From positions 1,488,001 to 1,552,000 of the forward strand of contig NZ_JAMZDZ010000001.1 of the NCBI RefSeq assembly GCF_024172085.1: DNA of 64,000 nucleotides. Direction: 5' to 3'. Source of the DNA: Hamadaea flava. GTDB taxonomy: Bacteria; Actinomycetota; Actinomycetes; Mycobacteriales; Micromonosporaceae. The position numbers were made by a program, and so were the translations under genes. This document shows positions 24,309 to 31,998 of this stretch, in pieces. Within the stretch, counting starts at the first letter, position 1. Each line of letters starts with the position of its first letter. The notes under the pieces are model-generated. The model was not told the origin of the DNA. It ran no database searches and saw nothing but the letters and a program-made list of their open reading frames with translations.

Positions 24309-25738
24309 TGACTCACCCCGTCACCGTCCACACGCTCCCGTCCGGCGTACCGGCGCCTGAGCGCCGCCGCTGGCCGGTGCTGGCGCTGATCAGCGTCGCG
24401 CAGTTCATGCTCGTCCTCGACATCACCGTCGTGAACGTCGCGCTGCCCGACATCGGCACCGGCCTGACCCTGCCCCGCTCCACCCTGACCTGGGTCGTCA
24501 CCGCGTACACGGTGTTCTTCGGCGGGCTGATGCTGCTGGGCGGCCGGCTCGCCGACGCGTTCGGCGCCCGGCGGCTCATCCTCACCGGCCTCGCCATATT
24601 CACCGCGGCCTCGCTCGCCTCCGGGCTCGCCGGCTCGGCCGGCCTGCTCATCGGCGGCCGGATCGGCCAGGGCATCGGCGCCGCACTGCTGTCACCCGCC
24701 GCGCTGGCCACCGTCACCACGACCTTCCACGGCGCCGAACGCACCAAGGCCCTCGGCGTCTGGGCCGCGCTGGGCGGCGCCGGCTCCGCGATCGGCGTAC
24801 TGGTCGGCGGGGCACTGACCGCGGGCCCCGGCTGGCGGTGGATCTTCTTCGTCAACGTCCCCGTCGGGCTCGCGCTCCTGGCGACGCTCCCGGCCGTGCT
24901 CCCCCGGCATCATCAACGGGTACGCACAACGATCGACGTCCCCGGCGCACTGCTCGTCACCAGTGCCACGGCAGCGTTGATCTACGGGATGGTGCGCGCC
25001 GGCGACACGGGCTGGTCCGATTCACTGACGCTGATCGCCTTGTCCGCCGCGGTCCTCCTTTATGGCGCGTTCGCGGTCGTTGAGCGTACGGTGGCGACCC
25101 CGTTGATCAAGCTGAGCCTGCTCGGCCGGCCGGCCGTCGCCGGTGGCGCGTTCCTGATGTTGGCCGCGACCGGGCTCTTGATCGGCCAGTTCTTCCTCGG
25201 CTCGTTCTACCTGCAACATGTACGCGGCTACGGCGCGTTCGGCACCGGCCTGCTGTTCCTGCCGGTCGCCCTCGGCATCGGCCTCGGCGCGCACCTGGGC
25301 AGCCGGTTCGTCGGGCACCTCGGCGGCCGGACCACCTCCGTCGGCGGCCTGGTGATCGCGGCGGCCGGGCTGGGCCTGCTCACCCGGCTGGGCATGACCG
25401 GCAGCGTCTACACCGGACTGCTCCCGGGGATGACCGTCGCCTCACTCGGCCTGGGCGCGGTCTTCGTCGCCGCCACGACGACCGCGCTCGCCACCGTGGA
25501 GCATCACGAGTCCGGGCTGACGTCAGGGCTGATCAACACGTTCCACGAACTCGGCGGGGCGATCGGCGTCGCCGTGCTCTCCACGATCGCGGCGGCCGGG
25601 CTCACCGGCGGCAACGTGGCCGGTTTCGCGGACGGCTTCTGGGCCGCCACCGCCACCGCCGCAGTGGCGGCCGTCGTCGCCCTGTTCCTGATGCCCAAGG
25701 GCCGGCTGGCGGTGCCCGCCGGGCTACCCGTCCACTGA
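24308..25738 (+). CDS. MFS drug exporter, DHA2 (EmrB/QacA-like) family
   Basis: A 476-residue proton-driven exporter with 14 expected membrane helices. Hallmarks are the N-terminal FMLVLDITVVNVALPDIG, the motif-A-like GGRLADAFGARR and the antiporter motif-C region GGAGSAIGVLVGGALTAGPGW. The start is placed at 24308 by the promoter and operator architecture: there is no Shine-Dalgarno sequence, and the transcript is probably leaderless. Its gene is convergent with tetR, and both carry the same operator type, so export of a toxic ligand sensed by TetR is the expected role. Substrate unknown. Confidence 0.93.
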   Translation: MTHPVTVHTLPSGVPAPERRRWPVLALISVAQFMLVLDITVVNVALPDIGTGLTLPRSTLTWVVTAYTVFFGGLMLLGGRLADAFGARRLILTGLAIFTAASLASGLAGSAGLLIGGRIGQGIGAALLSPAALATVTTTFHGAERTKALGVWAALGGAGSAIGVLVGGALTAGPGWRWIFFVNVPVGLALLATLPAVLPRHHQRVRTTIDVPGALLVTSATAALIYGMVRAGDTGWSDSLTLIALSAAVLLYGAFAVVERTVATPLIKLSLLGRPAVAGGAFLMLAATGLLIGQFFLGSFYLQHVRGYGAFGTGLLFLPVALGIGLGAHLGSRFVGHLGGRTTSVGGLVIAAAGLGLLTRLGMTGSVYTGLLPGMTVASLGLGAVFVAATTTALATVEHHESGLTSGLINTFHELGGAIGVAVLSTIAAAGLTGGNVAGFADGFWAATATAAVAAVVALFLMPKGRLAVPAGLPVH

Positions 25739-25759
25739 GAACGCGGACGCGGTCGGGGC

Positions 25760-26368
25760 CTACGCCGTCAGGGCGGCCGTCCCGACCGCGACCCACGCCT
25801 TCAGGAAGCGATCCTGGTCCACCCCGGCCTCCGGCTCGCCCAGCAGGACGCGATAGATCGGATAGTAGGTCAGCGAGCCGACCAGCACGGCCGACGTCGC
25901 CTGCGCGTCCACCGCCGGTACGCGTCCCGCCGCCGCCTGCTGCGCGAGCCAGTCGGCGACCTCGGCGTACAGGGGGCGCATCAACCGGGCGTGCAGGATC
26001 TCCAGCAGTTCCGGAAACTGGTCGAGTTCGCGGAACGTGATGCGGATGTTCTCCACGCTCAGGTCCAGCCTGGCCAGCACCACGCGGCCCAGCCGCTCGA
26101 GCACCGCCGACACATCGTCCAGCCCGTGCACCTCGCCGGACGCGGCGAACGGCAGCGTCTTCTCAGCCTCGTAATGCGCCACATGTTCGTCGACGACCGC
26201 GCGCAGCAGCTCTTCCTTGGACCGGAAATGCTTGTACAGCGCACCCGATCCCCCGGTCAGCCCGACGGCGGTCTGGATGTCGGCCACGCTCGTCTTGGCG
26301 TACCCGCGCTCGGCGAACAGGCGCGACGCCGCGGCGATGATGCGCTGCCGGGTAGAGGTCTCAGGCAT
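25760..26368 (-). CDS. TetR-family repressor, likely of the adjacent MFS gene
   Basis: A 202-residue regulator. The N-terminal HTH is IIAAASRLFAERGYAKTSVADIQ...GGSGALYKHFRSKEELLRAVV. The helical ligand-binding domain ends in a TetR_C-like segment (ILHARLMRPLYAEVADWL). The start ATG at 26368 lies 6 nt after a minus-strand TACTCT, the same -10/start spacing as the MFS gene. A GAGAGAGTACT-containing site overlaps it, implying autorepression. It converges on the MFS gene with only 21 bp between stops. Confidence 0.94.
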   Translation of the reverse strand: MPETSTRQRIIAAASRLFAERGYAKTSVADIQTAVGLTGGSGALYKHFRSKEELLRAVVDEHVAHYEAEKTLPFAASGEVHGLDDVSAVLERLGRVVLARLDLSVENIRITFRELDQFPELLEILHARLMRPLYAEVADWLAQQAAAGRVPAVDAQATSAVLVGSLTYYPIYRVLLGEPEAGVDQDRFLKAWVAVGTAALTA

Positions 26369-26369
26369 A

Positions 26370-26389
26370 GCGAGAGAGTACTTACTCCC
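26370..26389. promoter_or_regulatory. Second, imperfect TetR operator (autoregulation)
   Basis: GCGAGAGAGT joined at GT/AC to a right half matching 7 of 10 positions. The left half matches the MFS operator half-site in 9 of 10. It overlaps the minus-strand -10 TACTCT (26380-26375) of tetR. Confidence 0.7.
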
Positions 26390-26455
26390 AGGCCCGGCCC
26401 GCTCCGCCGGGCACGGCGGTCGCGAGCCGGACTGGGCCGGACGAAGTCAGGCAGC

Positions 26456-27316
26456 TTACTGGCAGCAGATGTTGTAGCCGCGGTTCATCCAGAACGTCGT
26501 CGGGATCGGGTTGCTCAGCGTGGGGTCGCCGACGCTGACCGCGGCCAGTTCGTGCCGCCCCGGCCGCATCTCCACATGGGTGTGCGCGGCGCTCGCACCC
26601 CGGGACGCCTCGGTGGCGATGCGCTGCCCCTTGTCGACGTGCTCGCCGACGCTCAGCCCGTCGAGCGGGTCGGTGTGCAGGTAGATCACGGTCTTGTCCA
26701 GCTCGGCGTTGTAGATCGACAGCGTCGACAGCCCGCCGCCGCCCTCGTTCTTGTAGATGACCGTTCCGGCGGTCAGCGCGTACACGGCCGACCCGGCGCT
26801 GCGGGCCAGGTCGATGCCCTCATGCCGGCCCGAGGTGTTCAGATACCCGTCGAAGTACGCCGAGATGGCCCCGGCGTCGTCGTGGTAGAGCCCGAACTCG
26901 AGGCGGTCGTTGCCGGCCTCGCCGACGACGTGGCTCGCGTTCTCGTTCTTCAACTCCGCTCGCAGGTTGCCCTTGGCCCCGGCGACGAACGAGTCGACCG
27001 CGCCGGACCAGTCACTCTTGTAGAAGATCGTGACCGGGACGGACTTGCGGTTCCAGACCGACGCCGCGTTGTTCTTCACGCACTGGCCGCGGCCGTTGCC
27101 CGAACTGATGAACGTCACGCAGCCCGAGCCGGTGCCGTAGTCCTGGATCGACCCGGCGAAGTCCACCAACGACCCCGCGTTGTCGCTGTTGTAGTAGAGG
27201 CAGACCTCGCCGTCCTCGCACACCCCGTTGCGCGCCGTCGCGGCCTGCGCCGGAGCCGCGCCGATCACGCCACCCAACAGGACGGCGGTCGCCGCCACGA
27301 TGAGAATCCTCTTCAC
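26456..27316 (-). CDS. Secreted I36-type domain fused to M23 peptidase
   Basis: A 286-residue secreted protein. The signal peptide is residues 1-25 (ends AQA). Residues about 27-125 resemble the peptidase-inhibitor I36/crystallin-like domain (CEDGEVCLYYNSDNAGS...VTFISSGNGRGQCVKNNAASVWNR), with paired Cys. Residues about 150-286 form an M23 (LytM-type) endopeptidase with zinc/catalytic motifs RHEGIDLA (HxxxD) and HTHVEMR (HxH). M23 enzymes cleave peptidoglycan cross-bridges outside the membrane. Start: GTG at 27316 with GAGGAGG 6 nt upstream. A C-terminal CC pair is unusual. The I36 part may anchor or inhibit; that is inference. Confidence 0.88.
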   Translation of the reverse strand: MKRILIVAATAVLLGGVIGAAPAQAATARNGVCEDGEVCLYYNSDNAGSLVDFAGSIQDYGTGSGCVTFISSGNGRGQCVKNNAASVWNRKSVPVTIFYKSDWSGAVDSFVAGAKGNLRAELKNENASHVVGEAGNDRLEFGLYHDDAGAISAYFDGYLNTSGRHEGIDLARSAGSAVYALTAGTVIYKNEGGGGLSTLSIYNAELDKTVIYLHTDPLDGLSVGEHVDKGQRIATEASRGASAAHTHVEMRPGRHELAAVSVGDPTLSNPIPTTFWMNRGYNICCQ

Positions 27317-27363
27317 CGTCACCCTCCTCGGTACGCTCAGCGCCCCATGCGCTGCGACCGAAG

Positions 27364-27391
27364 GTAGGGCGGTGCCATACATTCGCCCTAC
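27364..27391. terminator. Hairpin between hydrolase and M23 genes
   Basis: Perfect 8-bp stem GTAGGGCG / CGCCCTAC with a 12-nt loop, 32 nt downstream of the hydrolase stop (minus strand) and 48 nt before the M23 start. It could be a terminator for the PNPOx-hydrolase operon or an operator for the M23 gene. Confidence 0.45.
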
Positions 27392-27422
27392 ACGATCGTT
27401 ACATGCAAGTTGAGCGATGCTG

Positions 27423-28076
27423 TCAGGCGGGGTCGACGCCGGTCAGCCGGTCGACGAGGGGCTCGGGGCGGCTGAGCGCCACGAGATGCCCGCCGGGGAT
27501 CTCCTCGAGGTCGAGGCCCAGGCGCCGCCGGACGATCCGGCGCTGGAACTCCAGCGGGAAGAACCGGTCGTCGATCCCTTGCAGGAAGGTGGTCGGCACG
27601 TCCGGCCACGCGTCGAGCGGCCAGGGCTCGGTGAACAGCGTCTCGGACGGGCCGGTGGGCGGACCGGCCGTGGCTTCGGCCGTGACGTCGGCGGGTACGT
27701 CGTGGAAGAAGTCGTCCAGCAGGTCGAAGTCCTTGCCGCCCCGGGCTTCGGCGTGCCCGACGTTCGCCCACCATTGCCCGGCGGTCTCCTCCGGCGCGGG
27801 CACCATCGCGTTGACGAGCACGATCCGGTCGACCGGCGTACGCGCGGCGACGACCGGCGCGAGGAAACCGGCGAGCGACTGCGCCACCAGGACCGGATTC
27901 GGGCGACCGGCGGTGGCACGGAGGACGGCGTCGGCGTACTCGTCGTAGCCGGCGTCGTCCGACTGCGGAAGGTCGACGGCGATCGCGTAGTGCCCTCGCT
28001 CGCGCAGCAACGGCACGACGCGATGCCAGTACCAGGCCCGGCCGTCGGCCCCTGGAATGAGGACGAAGTCGGTCAT
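27423..28076 (-). CDS. Alpha/beta-hydrolase (small, lidless type)
   Basis: A 217-residue serine hydrolase. Oxyanion region LIPGADGRAWYWHRVVPLL, nucleophile elbow VAQSLAGF (catalytic Ser), acid in LQGIDDRFFPLEFQ, and His in IPGGHLVALSRPEPLVDRL. It belongs to the esterase/methylesterase-like group close to EstC and salicylate-esterase relatives. It overlaps the preceding PNPOx-like gene by ATGA, so they are co-translated. Both are divergent from an HxlR regulator with an operator palindrome. Natural substrate unknown. Confidence 0.9.
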   Translation of the reverse strand: MTDFVLIPGADGRAWYWHRVVPLLRERGHYAIAVDLPQSDDAGYDEYADAVLRATAGRPNPVLVAQSLAGFLAPVVAARTPVDRIVLVNAMVPAPEETAGQWWANVGHAEARGGKDFDLLDDFFHDVPADVTAEATAGPPTGPSETLFTEPWPLDAWPDVPTTFLQGIDDRFFPLEFQRRIVRRRLGLDLEEIPGGHLVALSRPEPLVDRLTGVDPA

Positions 28077-28537
28077 GACAGCGCCGCCGGAAAACGGCTG
28101 ACGAAGTCGAGCGTGCCGACCCAGTCGGGGACGAGCCCGACGCGCACCATCTTCCGCCCCGACTGTGCCACGTCGGCGATGTTGCGCGCGCCCTGCTCGG
28201 GCCCGTAGTAGTGGTGGTGCGCCGCCGCGTACTCGGGGAGGATGCCGTCCACGTCGGTCACCGTGGCCTGGCCGCGGAGCAGCAGCACTTCCGGCGGTGG
28301 ACCGGCGGTGTCGATGGTCAGCGCGACTGCGGGCCGGGTGCGCAGCGCGGCGATCTTGGCGCTGCCGGCGAAAGTGCCGAACACCAGCTCGTCGCCGGTC
28401 CAGTGGAACATCACTGGGAACACCCGGGGCGTGCCGTCCTTCGCCACGTACGCCACCCGTGCCAGCTCGGTCGAGCCGAGCAGCCGCCGGGCGAGGTCGG
28501 TCTCCAGCAGCCTGAGGTCTCCTTGCTTCAACTCCAT
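28073..28537 (-). CDS. PNPOx-fold (FMN-binding, pyridoxamine oxidase-like) protein
   Basis: A 154-residue split-barrel protein. Family features are ELARVAYVAKDGTPRVFPVMFHW, FGTFAGSAKIAALRTRPAVALTID and VLLLRGQATV. These small enzymes bind FMN or F420 and reduce small molecules. First gene of a two-gene operon. The ATG at 28537 directly abuts the operator; a minus-strand -35 TTGCAT (28573-28568) and -10 TAATTT (28549-28544) with 18-nt spacer place the -10 six nt before the ATG. The operon is probably repressed by the divergent HxlR-type regulator. Confidence 0.9.
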   Translation of the reverse strand: MELKQGDLRLLETDLARRLLGSTELARVAYVAKDGTPRVFPVMFHWTGDELVFGTFAGSAKIAALRTRPAVALTIDTAGPPPEVLLLRGQATVTDVDGILPEYAAAHHHYYGPEQGARNIADVAQSGRKMVRVGLVPDWVGTLDFVSRFPAALS

Positions 28538-28554
28538 ACTCCTAAATTAGGAGT
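28538..28554. promoter_or_regulatory. 17-bp perfect palindrome, HxlR-type operator
   Basis: ACTCCTAA-A-TTAGGAGT, perfect arms of 8 nt. It covers the -10 of the PNPOx-like gene and abuts its start codon. Placement next to an HxlR gene suggests that protein binds here. Confidence 0.75.
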
Positions 28555-28595
28555 GACTGCTACCAGAATGCAAGAGGAAGACCTATGATTTCTCG

Positions 28596-29240
28596 GTGGC
28601 CGGCAAGCGAAGGTTCGACGATCCGTGCGGCGTGGCGCGCGCGCTCGAGGTCGTCGGTGAGAGGTGGGCACTGCTCGTCGTGCGCGAGCTGCTGCTGGGA
28701 CCGAAGCGGTTCACCGAGCTGAGCCGGGGCCTGCCCGGCATGAGCCAGAACGTGCTCTCCCAGCGGTTACGCGAGCTGGAGGAGTCCGGCGTCGTACGCA
28801 AACGGCGGCTCGGCCCGCCGGTGAGCGCGACGGCGTACGAGCTGTCGGAGGTGGGCCGCCTGCTCGATCCGGTGCTGATCGCGCTGGCGACGTTCGGCAG
28901 CCGGTTGCCGTTGCCGCCCACGGATACGCCGATGAGCGCCGACGCGTTCGCCCTCGCACTCCGCACGACCTTCGATTCCCAGACCTCGACGGACGGATCC
29001 GTCGAACTGCGGATCGACGACGACGTCTTCCACGCCTCTGTCCACGACGGCCGGTTCGAGATCGCACGCGGATCGGCTACGCAGCCGGATGCCACCCTCA
29101 CGGGCAGCGTCTCGGCGTTGCGTTCGGCCGTCTTCGGCGGCCGACCCCTCACCGAGGACATCCGGGTTGACGGCGACCGGCGGGCCGCCGAGCGGTTCGT
29201 CCGCCTCTTCCCCCGGCCTCAGCCGATGCCCGGCCCGTAA
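28596..29240 (+). CDS. HxlR-family regulator with C-terminal SCP2-like domain
   Basis: A 214-residue protein. Residues 1-100 form the HxlR winged helix (DDPCGVARALEVVGERWALLVVRELLLGPKRFTELSRGLPGMSQNVLSQRLRELEESGVV). Residues about 110-210 resemble an SCP2/sterol-carrier-like domain (ELRIDDDVFHASVHDGRFEIARGSATQPDATLTGS), a plausible lipid or aromatic ligand pocket. Start: GTG at 28596, 6 nt after TATGAT (28584-28589), suggesting a leaderless mRNA. It is divergent from the PNPOx-hydrolase operon. The conserved Cys near the N-terminus (DDPCG) is typical of redox- or electrophile-sensing HxlR members. Confidence 0.92.
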   Translation: MAGKRRFDDPCGVARALEVVGERWALLVVRELLLGPKRFTELSRGLPGMSQNVLSQRLRELEESGVVRKRRLGPPVSATAYELSEVGRLLDPVLIALATFGSRLPLPPTDTPMSADAFALALRTTFDSQTSTDGSVELRIDDDVFHASVHDGRFEIARGSATQPDATLTGSVSALRSAVFGGRPLTEDIRVDGDRRAAERFVRLFPRPQPMPGP

Positions 29241-29267
29241 CCGGTGGTCGGCCCGCAATCCTCTTGA

Positions 29268-29330
29268 CGTTGGATCAGGGTTCCGGGTCGAATCATCCTT
29301 CAAGATTCGACCCGGAACCCTGATCCAACG
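29268..29330. repeat. Palindromic intergenic repeat, copy 2 (perfect)
   Basis: Perfect 27-nt arms beginning CGTTGGATCAGGGTTCCGGG, with a 9-nt loop ATCCTTCAA. Same family as 1294-1350 and 52833-52901, and the best-preserved copy. It lies between two codirectional genes, downstream of the HxlR gene. Confidence 0.9.
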
Positions 29331-29382
29331 CGGTAACGCAGCGCATGAAGGCGGGAGCAGGGAGCGGCGAAAGGGGTCCACT

Positions 29383-29955
29383 GTGGGGCGGCGACAACGC
29401 GGGCAGCGGCCCACCCCGGCGGCTCGTACGCCGTACCGCGGTCCGGGCTGGAAGCAGCATCCGACGCTCGGCGTCGACGTCGGCGGCGTGATCGTGGCGC
29501 TGGCCGGGCGCGAGGAGGACACCTCGTTCTTCGGCACCCGTCCACTGGAGACGCCCGCGACCGTCGGGGTGTTCGACGCGCTGGCGAAGTTGACCGAGTC
29601 ACCGTTCGGTGGTCGGGTGCATGTGGTGTCCAAGGCCGGCCCGAAGGTCGAGGCGAACACCCGGGCGTGGCTGGCTCACCAGGACTTCTTCGGGCGTACC
29701 GGGGTCGATCCGGGCAACGTGCACTTCGTCCGGGAACGCCGGGACAAGGCCCCGGTGTGCGAGCGCCTGGGCATCACCCACTTCGTGGACGACCGGCTGG
29801 ACGTGCTGGCGTACCTGGCGACCGTCGACCATCGCTACCTGTTCACCGCCGGGACAGCAGAGGGGGCCGACGGGGAGCTGCCGGACTGGGTCACTGCCGT
29901 GGACTCGTGGCCTGCACTCACCGCCCTGCTCGGCGGCGATGCCGGGTCACGATAG
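29383..29955 (+). CDS. HAD-like protein, divergent 5'-nucleotidase type
   Basis: A 190-residue protein after a basic, Arg/Gln-rich N-terminus. HAD-like features are LGVDVGGVIVAL (first motif; only the first Asp of the usual DxD is present), VVSKAGPKVEANTRAWL (motif II-like) and THFVDDRLDVLAYL (acidic motif IV). The loss of the second Asp suggests altered or absent phosphatase activity. Start: GTG at 29383 with AAGGGG 6 nt upstream. Its end overlaps the convergent acetylxylan esterase by 9 bp. Confidence 0.75.
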   Translation: MGRRQRGQRPTPAARTPYRGPGWKQHPTLGVDVGGVIVALAGREEDTSFFGTRPLETPATVGVFDALAKLTESPFGGRVHVVSKAGPKVEANTRAWLAHQDFFGRTGVDPGNVHFVRERRDKAPVCERLGITHFVDDRLDVLAYLATVDHRYLFTAGTAEGADGELPDWVTAVDSWPALTALLGGDAGSR

Positions 29956-30915
29956 CTTCGAGCAGAGCCAGCGCAACTGGCGCCGCACGTGTACGGCCTC
30001 GCCGCCCTCATGATGGTTGAACGGGTACACCTGGACCTCGTGCTCGGCGGCGTACTGGTTGGCGGCGGCGAACACCGTGCTCGGCGGGCAGACCGTGTCG
30101 CGCAGCCCGACGCCGAACTGCGCTGGGGCGGTCGCGCGCCGGGCGAAGGCCACGCCGTCCATGTAGGACAACGTGCGCCGGACATCGTCCTCGGCCTCCC
30201 GGTGGATGGCGAGGAACCGGACGATCTCGGCGTACGGCTCGGCGTCGGTGATGTCGATCGCCCGCTGGACGTGGCACAGGAACGGCGCGGTCGACAGCAC
30301 CGCTGAGAGGTCGGCGACCAGACCGGCGACGGCGAGGGCCAGCCCGCCGCCTTGGCTGTTCCCGGCGACCGCCACCCGGCTCGGGTCGACGCCTGGCAGC
30401 GCGCGTACCGCTTCGACGGCGCGGACGGCGTCGGTGATCAGCCGGCGGTAGTAGTACTCGGCGGGGTCGAGCAGGCCCCGGGTCACCGGCCCGGGTCCCC
30501 CGTACGCCGAGCCGCCCGGATCGGGGGTGTCACCGCCGGTGCCGTACTGGCCGCCTTGGCCGCGACTGTCCATCAGCAGGTGGGCGTAGCCGGCGGCGGC
30601 GTAGGTCGGGCGCTCGTGGGGCAGCCCGCGTCCTCGGCCGTAGCCCAGGAACTCGACCACGGCCGGAAGCGCCTCGGATCGCCCGGCGGGGCGCGAGTAC
30701 CAGGCCCGGATCGGGTCGCCGCCGAAGCCGGCGAAGGTGACGTCCCAGCAGTCGATCAGGGCGAGGTCCGACGGCTCCGGCCGGACGTCGATCAGCACGG
30801 GCTTGGCTGCGGCCGAGCCGAGCGTCGTCGCCCAGAACTCCGCGAAGTCGGCTGGTTCGGGCACTTCGGGCGCATACCGGCGAAGCTGGTCGAGCGGAAG
30901 GTCGAACAAGGCCAT
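29947..30915 (-). CDS. Acetylxylan esterase / cephalosporin-C deacetylase (AXE1 family)
   Basis: A 322-residue alpha/beta-hydrolase of the AXE1 (CE7-type) family. Motifs: RGQGGQYGTGGDT (family RGQ signature), catalytic Ser in VAVAGNSQGGGLALAVA, Asp in GLRDTVCPPSTVFAAAN and His in YPFNHHEGGE. It deacetylates xylo-oligosaccharides, and the absence of a signal peptide points to the cytoplasm. Start: ATG at 30915 with GGGGAAAG upstream. It is divergent from the xylan-type ABC importer operon, and the 174-bp gap contains two GAAANTTTC-like palindromes close to this start. Acetyl removal fits with the GH39 and GH67 enzymes nearby. Confidence 0.92.
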   Translation of the reverse strand: MALFDLPLDQLRRYAPEVPEPADFAEFWATTLGSAAAKPVLIDVRPEPSDLALIDCWDVTFAGFGGDPIRAWYSRPAGRSEALPAVVEFLGYGRGRGLPHERPTYAAAGYAHLLMDSRGQGGQYGTGGDTPDPGGSAYGGPGPVTRGLLDPAEYYYRRLITDAVRAVEAVRALPGVDPSRVAVAGNSQGGGLALAVAGLVADLSAVLSTAPFLCHVQRAIDITDAEPYAEIVRFLAIHREAEDDVRRTLSYMDGVAFARRATAPAQFGVGLRDTVCPPSTVFAAANQYAAEHEVQVYPFNHHEGGEAVHVRRQLRWLCSKLS

Positions 30916-30946
30916 GAAACTTTCCCCACGCCGTTCGGAAGTTTCG
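30916..30946. promoter_or_regulatory. Two GAAAnTTTC-type palindromes at the esterase start
   Basis: GAAACTTTC (30916-30924) and CGGAAGTTTCG (30936-30946, one mismatch from CGAAAnTTTCG). They resemble, from memory, the palindromes reported for xylan-responsive LacI-type regulators of Streptomyces. The first abuts the esterase start codon. Confidence 0.5.
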
Positions 30947-31013
30947 GGGAACTGTAGCACCCTTGGCAGCATCCTATGTGGTGTCCACATCCTTGGACGG
31001 AGTACAGAAGTCC

Positions 31014-31043
31014 TTGACACTGCAGACTCGGGACGCCTACTGT
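31014..31043 (+). promoter_or_regulatory. Promoter of the sugar ABC/GH operon
   Basis: -35 TTGACA (31014-31019) and -10 TACTGT (31038-31043) with an 18-nt spacer, leaving a leader of about 40 nt before the permease ATG at 31090. Confidence 0.6.
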
Positions 31044-31062
31044 GCCGCCAAATGTAACGGGC

Positions 31063-31081
31063 AATTTTCGGAAAATTTTCG
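31063..31081. promoter_or_regulatory. A/T-rich palindrome in the leader of the ABC operon
   Basis: AATTTTC-G-GAAAATT (31063-31077, perfect) overlaps CGGAAAATTTTCG (31069-31081). It is notable in such GC-rich DNA. Located downstream of the promoter and 9 nt before the ATG, it suits a roadblock repressor. Confidence 0.5.
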
Positions 31082-31089
31082 AGGATGCG

Positions 31090-31998
31090 ATGGCTGCGCG
31101 GACCTGGCGCCAGGCGATACGCCGCGACTGGCAGCTCTACTCACTGGCGATCCTGCCCCTGCTCTTCTTCGTGATCTTCCGCTACCTGCCGATGGTCGGC
31201 AACGTGATCGCCTTCCGGCGCTACCAGCCGGGCGGCGACATCTTCGGCGAGCGGTGGGTCGGGCTGCACTACTTCCAGATGTTCTGGGACGACCCGACGT
31301 TCTGGCAGGTCTTCACCAACACCCTGATCCTGGGCGCGCTGACGCTGGTGGTGCTGTTCCCGCTGCCCGTCGTGCTGGCCCTGCTGCTCAACGAGGTACG
31401 CACCGGCGCGCTCAAGCGTCTGGTGCAGACCGTCTCGTACCTGCCGCACTTCCTGTCCATCGTGGTGGTGGCGGGCATCGTCTTCCAGGTGCTCTCGGTC
31501 GACGGCATCGTCAACCAGGGACTGAAGGCGCTCGGCGAACAGACGGTGCCCTTCCTGCAACAGCCGGGCTGGTTCCGCACCATCTACGTGACCTCGGAGG
31601 CGTGGCAGACCGTCGGCTGGGGCACCATCCTCTACCTCGCCGCGCTGACCACGATCGACCCGGACCTCTACGAGGCGGCCCGCATCGACGGGGCGAACCG
31701 CTGGCGGCAGACCTGGCATGTGACTCTGCCGGGCATCCGCCCGACCATGGTGACGCTGCTGATCCTCAACATCGGCACGTTCATGGCGGTCGGCTTCGAG
31801 AAGATCCTGTTGCTCTACAACCCACTGACCTATCCCACCGCCGACGTGGTCTCGACCTACCTCTACCGGGTCGGCGTCGTCTCCGGAAGTTTCAGCTACG
31901 CGGCCGCGATCGGCCTGTTCGAGTCGGTGATCGGGCTGATCCTGGTGCTGTCGGCCAACGCGATCTCCCGCCGCACGGTGGGGACGAGCCTGTGGTGA
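31090..31998 (+). CDS. Sugar ABC transporter permease (LplB/UgpA-like)
   Basis: A 302-residue inner-membrane permease with six expected helices, starting MAARTWRQAIRRDWQLYS. The EAA loop is YEAARIDGANRWRQTWHVTLPGIRPT, which contacts the ATPase. The sequence is of the LplB type, used for oligosaccharide importers that share a global ATPase (no ATPase is encoded here). Start: ATG at 31090 after GAGG; an upstream start would fall in the promoter. It overlaps the next permease by GTGA. Confidence 0.95.
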   Translation: MAARTWRQAIRRDWQLYSLAILPLLFFVIFRYLPMVGNVIAFRRYQPGGDIFGERWVGLHYFQMFWDDPTFWQVFTNTLILGALTLVVLFPLPVVLALLLNEVRTGALKRLVQTVSYLPHFLSIVVVAGIVFQVLSVDGIVNQGLKALGEQTVPFLQQPGWFRTIYVTSEAWQTVGWGTILYLAALTTIDPDLYEAARIDGANRWRQTWHVTLPGIRPTMVTLLILNIGTFMAVGFEKILLLYNPLTYPTADVVSTYLYRVGVVSGSFSYAAAIGLFESVIGLILVLSANAISRRTVGTSLW

